This document shows positions 1 to 9,230 of a stretch of DNA of 46,267 bases, piece by piece. The notes below the pieces were generated by a model, which was not told where the DNA came from, did not search any database, and saw only the letters and a program-made list of their open reading frames with translations. Positions within the stretch are counted from its first letter, which is position 1. The number at the start of each line of letters is the position of its first letter. The position numbers and the translations under genes are program-made. The stretch comes from Gelidibacter sp. (lineage in GTDB: Bacteria > Bacteroidota > Bacteroidia > Flavobacteriales > Flavobacteriaceae): NCBI GenBank assembly GCA_010906935.1, contig JAAFHC010000006.1, positions 1-46,267 of the forward strand, read 5' to 3'.

Positions 1-3
1 TCG

Positions 4-88
4 CAGAGAGGAAGGGATTCGAACCCTCGATACGTTGCCGTATACACGCTTTCCAAGCGTGCGCCATCGTCCACTCGGCCACCTCTCT
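4..88 (-). tRNA. tRNA-Ser (anticodon GGA)
   Basis: Reverse complement AGAGAGGTGGCCGAGTGG...CACGC-TTGGAAA-GCGTG...GAGGGTTCGAATCCCTTCCTCTCTG folds as a class II tRNA with long variable arm; 7-bp acceptor stem AGAGAGG/CCTCTCT; anticodon loop TTGGAAA. Confidence 0.96.
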
Positions 89-95
89 AAATTTG

Positions 96-626
96 TTAAT
101 TCCCCAAATACATTTCAATTAAACCTTTTGGGGTTTCAACGGTAATTTTTTTATGTTCTCTGTCCACTTTTTTGATAAAATGATCAATCATCGGAATAAA
201 AACTTCAGTTCCGTTTGAGTTTACTTCAAACAATGGTTGGGCTGTTGAATCATTAATACCTGTAATCACACCAACATAACCGTAATTCACATCTTCAATG
301 TCGAAATCTATAATTTCGTGAAAATAGAACTTATTTCCTGTCAGTTTTGGCAAAAACTCCATAGGCAAATACAATTCTGAACCTAAAATGGCATCAGCAT
401 CACCCTCGCTCTCCACATCTTCAAATCTCACGCGCAGTTGATTTCCCTTTTGCAAAATACTGTCAACAATAAAAAATGGAACCAGGTCATTGCCTAAAGC
501 AACAAAAACTGATTCCAAATCTTCGTATAGTTCAGGTTCATCTGTGTCTAATTTAACAACAACTTCCCCTTTAAAACTGTGTTTTCTAACGATTTTGCCT
601 AAATAAAAACAATCTTCTTTACGCAT
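96..626 (-). CDS. rimM: Ribosome maturation factor RimM
   Basis: 176 aa; N-terminal FYLGKIVRKHSFKGEVVVKLDTDEP and C-terminal PRC-barrel-like region; directly downstream of rpsP. Confidence 0.93.
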   Translation of the reverse strand: MRKEDCFYLGKIVRKHSFKGEVVVKLDTDEPELYEDLESVFVALGNDLVPFFIVDSILQKGNQLRVRFEDVESEGDADAILGSELYLPMEFLPKLTGNKFYFHEIIDFDIEDVNYGYVGVITGINDSTAQPLFEVNSNGTEVFIPMIDHFIKKVDREHKKITVETPKGLIEMYLGN

Positions 627-642
627 TATCGCTAAAAATTAA

Positions 643-1227
643 TTACTCGGTTTTTCCTTCTTCTGAAGCTGCAGTTTGTGCGTCATCAATTGTTTCAGGA
701 GCTACTTCTTCAACTACTTCTTTAGCAGCTTTTTCAGCATCTTTTTTATCCGCTTCAGCTTTAATTGCAGCATTCTGAATTTCATTTGCAGCAGCTTTAC
801 GCTCTTCGTTCACTTTTACTTCAGCTTCAAAAGCTTTAGCGATTGCGTCAGTTTCAGCTTTTGCCAAACCTACTTTTTTAGCATCAATTTTACCTGCTTT
901 TTCATCTATCCAAGCCTGAAATTTTGCTTCAGCCTGTTCTTCAGTTAAAGCTCCTTTTCTAACACCACCTGCTAAATGATTTTTTAGCATCACACCTTTA
1001 TAAGATAAAATTGCTTTTGCAGTGTCTGTTGGTTGTGCTCCGTTTTGCAACCATTTTACAGCGCCATTAACATCTAAGTCGATGGTTGCTGGATTTGTGT
1101 TTGGATTGTAAGTTCCAATTTTTTCTAAATACTTACCATCTCTTGTTGAGCGTACATCTGCAGCTACAATCCAATAAAATGGTTTTCCTTTTTTACCGTG
1201 TCTTTGTAATCTAATTTTTACTGGCAT
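643..1227 (-). CDS. rpsP: 30S ribosomal protein S16 with Lys/Glu/Ala-rich C-terminal extension
   Basis: MPVKIRLQRHGKKGKPFYWIVAADVRSTRDGKYLEKIGTYNPNTNP is S16; about 100 aa of extra low-complexity tail. Confidence 0.95.
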   Translation of the reverse strand: MPVKIRLQRHGKKGKPFYWIVAADVRSTRDGKYLEKIGTYNPNTNPATIDLDVNGAVKWLQNGAQPTDTAKAILSYKGVMLKNHLAGGVRKGALTEEQAEAKFQAWIDEKAGKIDAKKVGLAKAETDAIAKAFEAEVKVNEERKAAANEIQNAAIKAEADKKDAEKAAKEVVEEVAPETIDDAQTAASEEGKTE

Positions 1228-1275
1228 CTTTTTTAATTTTTAAGGTACGAAACCTTGGTTATTAATTTGAGTGTG

Positions 1276-1283
1276 CAAATATA
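1276..1283 (-). promoter_or_regulatory. Putative Bacteroidetes -7 element (TATATTTG) for rpsP-rimM
   Basis: Minus strand reads TATATTTGCAC about 50 nt upstream of rpsP; matches the TAnnTTTG consensus. Confidence 0.5.
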
Positions 1284-1542
1284 ATCAGATATTTTGAAAT
1301 AACACATTCTTATTCAGCATATTTTAAAGTAATTTGATAAAACCTGAAAATGCTTTATACAGTAGTCCGGCAATGCGTAATTAATGGGTTTTTCAACCCA
1401 TTTATACTCCTTTTATTGTTGATTTTTTTGATGTAAATTGCCTTTAATTATAGATTGTTAATAAAAAAACAAAAGTTTGGAAGTGAAAAATTTATTAAAT
1501 TATTACTTTTAAAAACTCATTTAAAGCAAAAAAATCAGCCAC

Positions 1543-4500
1543 ATGTTTTTAATTTTTGACACAGAAACCACCGGTTTACCTAAAAATTGGAATGCTCCTT
1601 TTACCGATATTGACAATTGGCCAAGGTGTGTTCAAATTGCATGGCAACTTCATGATAAGTATGGCGAATTAATTGAACAAAAAGATTTTCTGATCAAGCC
1701 CGAAGGTTATAATATTCCTTATGATGTTGAGCAAATTCACGGAATTTCAACACAATTGGCAGAAGAAAAAGGGGAAGATTTAGAAACTGTTTTGCGACTT
1801 TTTAATGAGGTTCTCGCCAAAACAACTTTTGTGGTTGGTCAAAATGTGAAGTTCGACCTCAATATTATGGGTTGTGAATTTCACAGAAAAGCAATGATTA
1901 CCAATTTAAATGATTTGCCGGTATTAGACACTTGTACTGAAACTACGGCAAACTTATGCGAACTAAAAGGCGGAAGAGGCGGTAAATTTAAATATCCGAC
2001 CTTAACCGAATTGCACCAATATTTATTTGGAGATTCTTTTGGCGAAGCGCACAACGCCACCGCCGATGTGGAAGCTACTACACGATGTTTTCTAGAATTA
2101 ATCAGGAAACGGGTTTTTACAACTGAAGAACTTAAAGTTTCTTTAGATTATTTTGAAACGTTTGAAGCCAAAAATCCGACCACTATTGATTTCATCGGAT
2201 TAAAACATATCGATTTAAAAAAAGAAAGTAAAAAATTAAAAATAAAATCGGAAGAAAATGCTGAAGACATCATTGTTGATAAAACAGCAACCAAAGTTCT
2301 TGAAAATGCAAATTTTGCACACTTGCACTGTCATTCGCAATTTTCCATATTACAGTCTACTTCCAGCGTTAGCAACCTACTTCAAACTGCCATCAAAGAA
2401 AAAATGCCGGCGGTTGCGTTGACAGATACGGGAAACATGATGGGTGCTTTTTACTTTATAAAAGAAGCCCTGGATTATAACAAATCCGTTGAAAGTTTTA
2501 ATAAAAAATTGACTGAAGGACAAGAAGCAAAATTTCCCATAAAACCCATTTTGGGCTGCGAATTTTATGTGTGTGAAAATCATACTGACAAATCGCAAAA
2601 AGACAACGGCTACCACATTGTTGTTTTGGCAAAAAACAAAATTGGCTATCATAATTTGGCCAAAATGTCGTCGATTTCCAATACCGATGGATTCTATTAT
2701 ATTCCGAGAATCGACAAAAATATTATTGAACAATACAAAGAAGGTTTAATGGTGCTTTCGGGAAATTTATTTGGTGAAATACCAAGCAAAATTTTAAATG
2801 TTGGTGAAAAACAAGCCGAAGAAGCCTTGCTTTGGTGGAAAGAACAATTTGGAGCCGATTTTTATTTGGAAGTGATGCGCCACGATCAGGAAAATGAAAA
2901 TCACGTAAATGACGTGCTTGTTGAATTTTCGAAAAAGCACCAAGTAAAACTAATCGCCACCAACAATACCTATTACACAAAGCAGGAAGAATCAACGGCG
3001 CACGATATTTTATTGTGCGTAAAAGATGGCGAAAAAATAGCTACACCCATTGGGAAAGGCAGGGGTTACCGTTACGGTTTGCCCAACAACGAATACTATT
3101 TTAAAACACAGGAACAAATGAAAAGTTTGTTCGCCGATTTGCCCGATGCCATCAGCAATATTCAGGAAATTGTAGACAAAGTTGAAATTTATACGTTGGC
3201 GCGTAACGTGCTGTTGCCAAAATTTGCCATTCCGCAGGAATTTATAAATCTGGAAGATAAAACAGATGGCGGCGTGAGAGGTGAAAATGCCTATTTGCGG
3301 CATTTGGCTTTTGAAGGCGCCAAAAAAAGATATGGTGAAATATTGGATGACGATATTATTGAACGGCTTGATTTTGAATTGTCGGTTATTGAAAATACAG
3401 GTTATCCGGGTTACTTTTTAATTGTTTGGGATTTTATTTTGGAAGCACGCAAAATGGATGTTGCGGTTGGACCTGGACGAGGTTCGGCAGCTGGTTCTGT
3501 AGTTGCCTATTGTTTGTGGATTACCAATATTGACCCGATTAAATACGACTTGCTTTTTGAACGTTTCTTAAATCCGGATCGTGTTTCACTTCCCGATATT
3601 GATATTGATTTTGATGATGAAGGAAGGCAAAAAGTCATTGATTTTGTGATTAAAAAATACGGTGCAAGCCAAGTGGCGCAAATTATTACTTATGGCACCA
3701 TGGCGGCAAAATCTTCCATCAGAGATACCGCGCGCGTGCTCGATTTGCCGTTGTTTGATGCCGACAGAATTGCAAAATTGATTCCGCTGGTTAAACTGAA
3801 AAACATTTTTGGGGAAGACGAAAAAAGCAAAGCCATCATTAAAGGTTTAAGGTCGGAAGATTTCGAAAATGTAAGCGAACTTAGACGAATTGCCGCTGGC
3901 GATGACTTGGCCGCCCAAACTATCAATCAGGCGCGCGCTTTGGAAGGTTCTTTAAGAAATACAGGAACCCACGCGTGCGGCGTTATCATTACGCCAGAAA
4001 ACATTACCAATTTAATTCCGATTGCCACCGCGAAAGATACCGATATGTATGTGACGCAATTCGACAACAATGTGGTGGAAAGTGCCGGTTTGTTAAAAAT
4101 GGACTTTTTAGGATTAAAAACCTTGTCCTTAATAAAAGACACGCTCAAAATTATAAAAGGAAAACACGGTATTCAATTGGTTCCCGACGATTTTCCTTTA
4201 GACGATCCCAAAACATACGAACTTTTTCAACGCGGAGAAACCATTGGTATCTTCCAATATGAATCTTTTGGAATGCAAAAGCATTTAAAAGCGTTGAAAC
4301 CAACACAGTTTGCCGATTTAATTGCCATGAACGCCCTTTACCGTCCGGGTCCGATGGAATACATTCCTTTGTTTATTATGCGTAAACACGGGGAAGAAGC
4401 CATTGAATACGATTTGCCGGTGATGGAAGAAATTCTAAAGGAAACTTATGGCGTGACCGTTTACCAAGAACAGGTGATGTTGCTGTCCCAAAAAATTGCT

Positions 4501-5919
4501 GGCTTTACAAGAGGTGAGGCTGATATGTTGCGTAAAGCGATGGGAAAAAAGATTTTGGAGTTGCTTGTGAAACTGAAACCTCAATTTATAACCGGTGGAA
4601 AAGCAAACAACCATCCAGAATCCGTTTTGGAAAAAATATGGAAAGATTGGGAAGCCTTCGCTGAATATGCTTTTAACAAATCGCATTCCACTTGTTACGC
4701 TTATATCGCCTATCAAACCGCTTATTTAAAGGCCAATTATCCTGCGGAATTTATGGCTGCGGTACTGTCGAACAATATGAGCGATATTAAGCAAATTTCA
4801 TTTTTTATGGAAGAATGCAAAAGAGCGGGCATCAAAGTTTTGGGGCCAGATATTAATGAATCATTTTACAAATTTGCGGTAAACAAGGAAGGCGCCATTC
4901 GTTTTGGTATGGGCGCTATTAAAGGTGTTGGCGCATCGGCAGTTGCCGCCATTGTTGAAGAACGCAAGAAAAATGGGAACTACACCTCTATTTTCGATTT
5001 AACCAAACGGATTGATTTGCGCGCTGCCACCAAAAAAGCTTTCGACGGATTGGCAATGGCGGGCGGATTTGATTCCTTTACCAATGTGCACCGAGCACAA
5101 TATTATCAACCGGACGAAAAAGGGGTTTCTTTTATAGAACGCGCCATTCGTTATGGCAGTAAGTTTCAGGAAAATAAAAACTCTGCCCAAGTGTCACTTT
5201 TTGGAGAAGCTTCTGAAATTCAATTTCCGGAACCAGAAATCCCTTCTGCCGACAAATGGGGAATGATGTATAAATTATCAAGAGAAAAAGAAATGGTCGG
5301 CATTTATATTTCCGGCCATCCGTTGGATGAATTTAGAAATGAAATCGATTATTTCTGCAATTCAACCGTGGCTGTTTTTAAAGAAGATCTTAACAAATAT
5401 ATAGGTTCCTCTATGACTTTTTCGGGAATTTTAACCGATGTGCAACATAAAACCTCCCAAAACGGAAATGAATGGGGTTCCTTTACGGTGGTAGATTACA
5501 GCGATAGTCACGAATTTAGAATTTTTAAGGATGATTATTTAAAATTTAAGCCTTATTTATTTGAAGATGCCTTTCGCCAAATCAGGGTTTCTGTCACTGC
5601 CGGATGGCGAAATAAAGACGGCAAACTTTCCGAGCCCAGGGTTAATTTTACCGACATTCAAATTTTACAGGATGTACTGGAAAAACAAACCAAAAAATTA
5701 ACCATTAGTTTAGATATCAATAAAATTGACAAACATAACGTTGAAGAAATTCATAAAATTCTGAAAGAAAATGAAGGCACTGTTCCGGTAGATTTTATAG
5801 TTTACGACTTGGGGGAAAACGTAAAATTAAATTTACACAGCAGATCGGTGAAAGTGAAGGTCAATAATGATTTTTTGAAAATCCTTAAAAATGAAGAAAT
5901 CCATTTTAAGTTGAATTAG
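1543..5919 (+). CDS. dnaE: DNA polymerase III subunit alpha with N-terminal DnaQ-like 3'-5' exonuclease domain
   Basis: N-terminus MFLIFDTETTGLP...GQNVKFDLNIMG...AHNATADVEATTR (DEDD exonuclease motifs); then PHP domain FAHLHCHSQFS; polymerase motifs VGPGRGSAAGSVVAYCL, PDIDIDFDDEGR, MNALYRPGPMEYIP. Confidence 0.96.
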   Translation: MFLIFDTETTGLPKNWNAPFTDIDNWPRCVQIAWQLHDKYGELIEQKDFLIKPEGYNIPYDVEQIHGISTQLAEEKGEDLETVLRLFNEVLAKTTFVVGQNVKFDLNIMGCEFHRKAMITNLNDLPVLDTCTETTANLCELKGGRGGKFKYPTLTELHQYLFGDSFGEAHNATADVEATTRCFLELIRKRVFTTEELKVSLDYFETFEAKNPTTIDFIGLKHIDLKKESKKLKIKSEENAEDIIVDKTATKVLENANFAHLHCHSQFSILQSTSSVSNLLQTAIKEKMPAVALTDTGNMMGAFYFIKEALDYNKSVESFNKKLTEGQEAKFPIKPILGCEFYVCENHTDKSQKDNGYHIVVLAKNKIGYHNLAKMSSISNTDGFYYIPRIDKNIIEQYKEGLMVLSGNLFGEIPSKILNVGEKQAEEALLWWKEQFGADFYLEVMRHDQENENHVNDVLVEFSKKHQVKLIATNNTYYTKQEESTAHDILLCVKDGEKIATPIGKGRGYRYGLPNNEYYFKTQEQMKSLFADLPDAISNIQEIVDKVEIYTLARNVLLPKFAIPQEFINLEDKTDGGVRGENAYLRHLAFEGAKKRYGEILDDDIIERLDFELSVIENTGYPGYFLIVWDFILEARKMDVAVGPGRGSAAGSVVAYCLWITNIDPIKYDLLFERFLNPDRVSLPDIDIDFDDEGRQKVIDFVIKKYGASQVAQIITYGTMAAKSSIRDTARVLDLPLFDADRIAKLIPLVKLKNIFGEDEKSKAIIKGLRSEDFENVSELRRIAAGDDLAAQTINQARALEGSLRNTGTHACGVIITPENITNLIPIATAKDTDMYVTQFDNNVVESAGLLKMDFLGLKTLSLIKDTLKIIKGKHGIQLVPDDFPLDDPKTYELFQRGETIGIFQYESFGMQKHLKALKPTQFADLIAMNALYRPGPMEYIPLFIMRKHGEEAIEYDLPVMEEILKETYGVTVYQEQVMLLSQKIAGFTRGEADMLRKAMGKKILELLVKLKPQFITGGKANNHPESVLEKIWKDWEAFAEYAFNKSHSTCYAYIAYQTAYLKANYPAEFMAAVLSNNMSDIKQISFFMEECKRAGIKVLGPDINESFYKFAVNKEGAIRFGMGAIKGVGASAVAAIVEERKKNGNYTSIFDLTKRIDLRAATKKAFDGLAMAGGFDSFTNVHRAQYYQPDEKGVSFIERAIRYGSKFQENKNSAQVSLFGEASEIQFPEPEIPSADKWGMMYKLSREKEMVGIYISGHPLDEFRNEIDYFCNSTVAVFKEDLNKYIGSSMTFSGILTDVQHKTSQNGNEWGSFTVVDYSDSHEFRIFKDDYLKFKPYLFEDAFRQIRVSVTAGWRNKDGKLSEPRVNFTDIQILQDVLEKQTKKLTISLDINKIDKHNVEEIHKILKENEGTVPVDFIVYDLGENVKLNLHSRSVKVKVNNDFLKILKNEEIHFKLN

Positions 5920-6060
5920 CGTTTGAGGCATCAAGTATTCAGGAATAAATAGCTAATGGTTTCAACCATCATTCTACCTCAAATTCCAAAAAAATAAATT
6001 CGTCGAAAAAAAATTCAATAAAAAGTATTAATTTAGGCAATGAATTATAACGGCTAGAAT

Positions 6061-6828
6061 TTGATGAAAAATAAATATGTTGACTTTATTACGGATGAAC
6101 ATTTACTAAACTGCATTGCTAACCTTCACAAAGCATATCTAAAATCAAAGAACAATATCACAAAAAAGAATTTTTACAGCAATAAAGTTGATACCATTAA
6201 ATTGACTTTTGACGCACAATTCAACGATATTAATCAGGAAAGTTTAATTCAATCCGAAATATTGCGCCAAATTGACAAATCCATAAACAATTCTATCGGA
6301 ACATTTCACGAACAAATTTTGGGAAGAATAAAAGGTTTTCAAATTGGGAATTCAAGTGGTTTTGACATAAAAGCAAACGATGATACTTTGTTTGCTGACA
6401 TCAAAAACAAACACAATACAATGAACAGCAGTTCGGCAGAAAGTTTATTTCAAAAATTAAAAACTTACGCCGACAATTATAAACAGGCAAAATGCTATTG
6501 GGTTCAAATTTTAGCAAAAGGAAGTTTTAATGATTTATGGAAAGGCGAAATAAACGGAAAAGAATATAGTCACAGCCGTGTGTATAAAATTTCAGGAGAC
6601 CAATTTTATGCTTTACTTACAGGAAAAGAAAATGCGCTTTTTCAACTTTACAAAGTATTGCCTAAAGCAATAAGTGATTATTTACATTCGATTGATAGGA
6701 TTGATGCTGTAAAAGAAAATTCAGCATTGGATGAAATAAAATCTGAAACTAAAATTACCGAAAGAACAATTTTAGACCAAATTACTTTTGAAAATTACAA
6801 TTATTATTTGGGTTTCGACAAGTTGTAA
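6061..6828 (+). CDS. Type II restriction endonuclease, Eco47II/Sau96I-like family
   Basis: 255 aa; GNSSGFDIKANDDTLFADIKNKHNTMNSSSAESLFQKL resembles the Eco47II family catalytic region; converges on a C5-cytosine methyltransferase. Confidence 0.8.
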   Translation: MMKNKYVDFITDEHLLNCIANLHKAYLKSKNNITKKNFYSNKVDTIKLTFDAQFNDINQESLIQSEILRQIDKSINNSIGTFHEQILGRIKGFQIGNSSGFDIKANDDTLFADIKNKHNTMNSSSAESLFQKLKTYADNYKQAKCYWVQILAKGSFNDLWKGEINGKEYSHSRVYKISGDQFYALLTGKENALFQLYKVLPKAISDYLHSIDRIDAVKENSALDEIKSETKITERTILDQITFENYNYYLGFDKL

Positions 6829-8042
6829 TAGGTATTTAAAAATTTCACAATTGAATAACCTACTTCTTTTCCTAGGTTTACAGGAACTGCATTCCCAATT
6901 TGCTTGTATTGTTGCGCAACAGATCCTTCAAATTTCCAAACATCAGGAAAAGTTTGAATTCTCGCATATTCTCGAACAGTAAAAGGTCTTGTTTCATCAG
7001 GATGACACCTTTCGGTTTGCTTTTGTGCTGGACTGCAAGTCAAAGTTAAACAAGGTTCGTCCCAGCCTATTCTTCGTGCAATCCCAGTTTTTCCGCCACC
7101 AAGATGAAAGCTTCCGCCCATAAATTCTTTTTGAATTTCTAATGGTAAATCTCGCCAATAGCCTTTTTGCGGCACTAAATCCAATACATCAATTTTACTT
7201 TTTGGGTATTTTGAACCTTCAGATTTTGGAACATTACATTCAAATAATTCGCCTTTTTTGAGTGCATCTTTTAAATTGTAGATTTTTCTGTACGGTTTTG
7301 GATATTCATATTTCAAATCAATATCTTTTCTGATTCCCACCAAAATCAATCGTTCTCTTTTTTGTGGAACATTAAAATTTATTGCTTTAAGCACTTGTAC
7401 AGGAACAACATTGTAACCAATTTCATCTAAAATCGAAATCATTCCTTGCAAAGTTTTTCCTTTTTCGTGGCTCAACAAACCGCGAACATTTTCACCAATA
7501 CAAATTGGGGGATTTACTTCTTTAACCACTCTGGCAAATTCGTAAAACAAAGTTCCGCGAGCATCTGCCAAACCAAGTTTTTTTCCGGCATAACTAAATG
7601 CTTGACAAGGAAATCCACCTGTTACAACATCAACTTTATTATGATATTCGGAAAAATCAAAAGATTTTACATCTCCTTCCAAGACATTCCAATTTGGACG
7701 ATTATTGCGTAAAGTTTGACAGGCCCATTTATCAATTTCATTTAATGCAACACATTTTAAACCTGATTTTTCCATTCCAAGCGCTAAACCGCCAGCACCG
7801 GCAAATAATTCTAAAACAGTATATTCATTGTGTGGTTCAACATAATTTGAAACAGTCTCTAGAATATCGCTATCCAAAAAACCGGCAAATAAAGTATCTA
7901 CCTCGGATTTTCTATAAACTCTATAATTGCTCATTGGCTCACGAACAGCGGAAAGTTTGCCCTCTTTATCCCAACGTCGTAAAGTTTCTTTGCTTTTACC
8001 AATGTATTCGGAAGTTTCCGATAACGTCATATATTCATTCAT
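6804..8042 (-). CDS. DNA (cytosine-5-)-methyltransferase with N-terminal MerR/excisionase-like HTH domain
   Basis: Motifs LELFAGAGGLALGMEKSG (I), GGFPCQAFSYAG (IV), ENVRGL (VI), QIGNAVPVNLG (X); N-terminus YMTLSETSEYIGKSKETLRRWDKEGKLSAVR...YRVYRKSEVD is HTH-like. First ATG at 8042; the ORF-track start at 8048 is TTG. Confidence 0.93.
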   Translation of the reverse strand: MNEYMTLSETSEYIGKSKETLRRWDKEGKLSAVREPMSNYRVYRKSEVDTLFAGFLDSDILETVSNYVEPHNEYTVLELFAGAGGLALGMEKSGLKCVALNEIDKWACQTLRNNRPNWNVLEGDVKSFDFSEYHNKVDVVTGGFPCQAFSYAGKKLGLADARGTLFYEFARVVKEVNPPICIGENVRGLLSHEKGKTLQGMISILDEIGYNVVPVQVLKAINFNVPQKRERLILVGIRKDIDLKYEYPKPYRKIYNLKDALKKGELFECNVPKSEGSKYPKSKIDVLDLVPQKGYWRDLPLEIQKEFMGGSFHLGGGKTGIARRIGWDEPCLTLTCSPAQKQTERCHPDETRPFTVREYARIQTFPDVWKFEGSVAQQYKQIGNAVPVNLGKEVGYSIVKFLNTYYNLSKPK

Positions 8043-8054
8043 AACCAACTTATT

Positions 8055-8073
8055 TAACCTTATACAATGGTTA
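8055..8073. promoter_or_regulatory. Putative operator: inverted repeat TAACC-N9-GGTTA, with a further TAACC at 8042-8046
   Basis: Seen directly; lies between the putative -7 element and the start codon of the HTH-methyltransferase gene. Confidence 0.35.
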
Positions 8074-8081
8074 CAAATTTA
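8074..8081 (-). promoter_or_regulatory. Putative -7 element TAAATTTG of the methyltransferase gene
   Basis: Minus-strand TAAATTTG matches TAnnTTTG, about 32 nt upstream of the ATG. Confidence 0.4.
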
Positions 8082-8145
8082 AAAGAAAAATTGGAATAAC
8101 CAAATAAATAAAGAGAAAAGAAAAATATTTAAAAACCCAATCTTT

Positions 8146-9041
8146 CTAAGCAGTTAATTCCCTGAACAACTTTTCTAAATTTTTGTTTTTGGCAGTCAAG
8201 TTCAAGGTTTTTAATCCGTTGTCATGGGCAAAATCAAAAACGGCCGGGCGCATATCTTTTTTGAGGTGTCAAATGTCAATTCCCAAATAGTGTCGTGCAC
8301 ATTATTGGCAGATTTTAAATGAGGTATATTTTCTAAAAACTGCTTTTCAATTTTTAAATCGAATTCAACTTCAATCAGCTGTTCCTGATTTCCCGTTAAT
8401 TCCTTTAAATTTTTATCGGCAATAATTTGTCCGTTGTGAATTAAGATAACCCGATCGCAAATTGCCTCCACTTCCTGCAAAATATGGGTCGAAAAAAGTA
8501 CGGTTTTGTCTTTTCCAACTTCTTTGATCAAGCTTCTGATTTCGGCCAATTGGTTTGGATCCAGTCCGGTGGTTGGCTCATCCAAAATCAACACTTCCGG
8601 ATTGTGCAACAAAGCCGCAGCCAAACCAACACGCTGGCGATATCCTTTTGAAAGCTGACTAATTTTTTTGTGTGCTTCTGGCGTCAACCCAACTTTAACG
8701 ATTACATTTTCAACTTCCTCCTTGGAAATTTTATGTATAGACGCGTTGAATTGCAAATATTCCCTCACATACATTTCCAAATACAAAGGATTGTTTTCAG
8801 GCAGATATCCAATGCATTTTTGCGCTTCAATTTTATGGGAAGAAATATCAAAATTATTGACCAAAACTTCGCCTTCGGAAGCATTTATATAACCTGTAAT
8901 TATTTTCATCATAGTCGATTTTCCAGCGCCATTCGGACCTAAAAAACCGACAATTTCTCCTTTTTCAATAGAAAAACTCACATTGTTCAATGCTTTTTGT
9001 TCTCCGTATAATTTGGTTATATTTTTTACTGCAATAGACAT
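8146..9041 (-). CDS. gldA: Gliding-motility-type ABC transporter ATP-binding protein GldA; frame interrupted at an A6G run (8257-8262)
   Basis: Walker A GPNGAGKS, LSKGYRQR signature, LILDEPTTGLDP Walker B. The annotated frame stops at 8211; a -1 shift at AAAAAAG continues as DMRPAVFDFAHDNGLKTLNLTAKNKNLEKLFRELTA* to 8146. Confidence 0.85.
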
Positions 9042-9230
9042 TTCAATGGAATTTCAACAAAAATACATTTTAATTGCAATTTACCCACAATTATAAAGGT
9101 TGTAAACCAAATTTATTTTTTAGACCTTTGAAAGCCCATAATGGGCATTTAAAAATTGAATTTATCAACACATAATATCTTAGTTTACCGAGTTGAATTA
9201 AGGCATTTTAATGATTAAAAACCAACCTAA

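Noticed and set aside
676-948. Plus-strand ORF of 90 aa (Phe/Ser-rich)
   Set aside because: Antisense to the low-complexity tail of rpsP; composition is an artefact of Lys/Glu codons read in reverse.
2377-5190. Multiple ORFs antisense or out of frame within dnaE
   Set aside because: Shadow ORFs of a strongly supported polymerase gene with no family resemblance.
7446-8044. Plus-strand ORFs of 88 and 148 aa over the methyltransferase
   Set aside because: Antisense to a gene with clear C5-MTase motifs; no protein-like features.
6061-8048. GGNCC site avoidance as support for R-M specificity
   Set aside because: GGNCC sites do occur in the window (e.g. in dnaE and the PBP1A-type gene), and without a statistical count no avoidance claim is possible.
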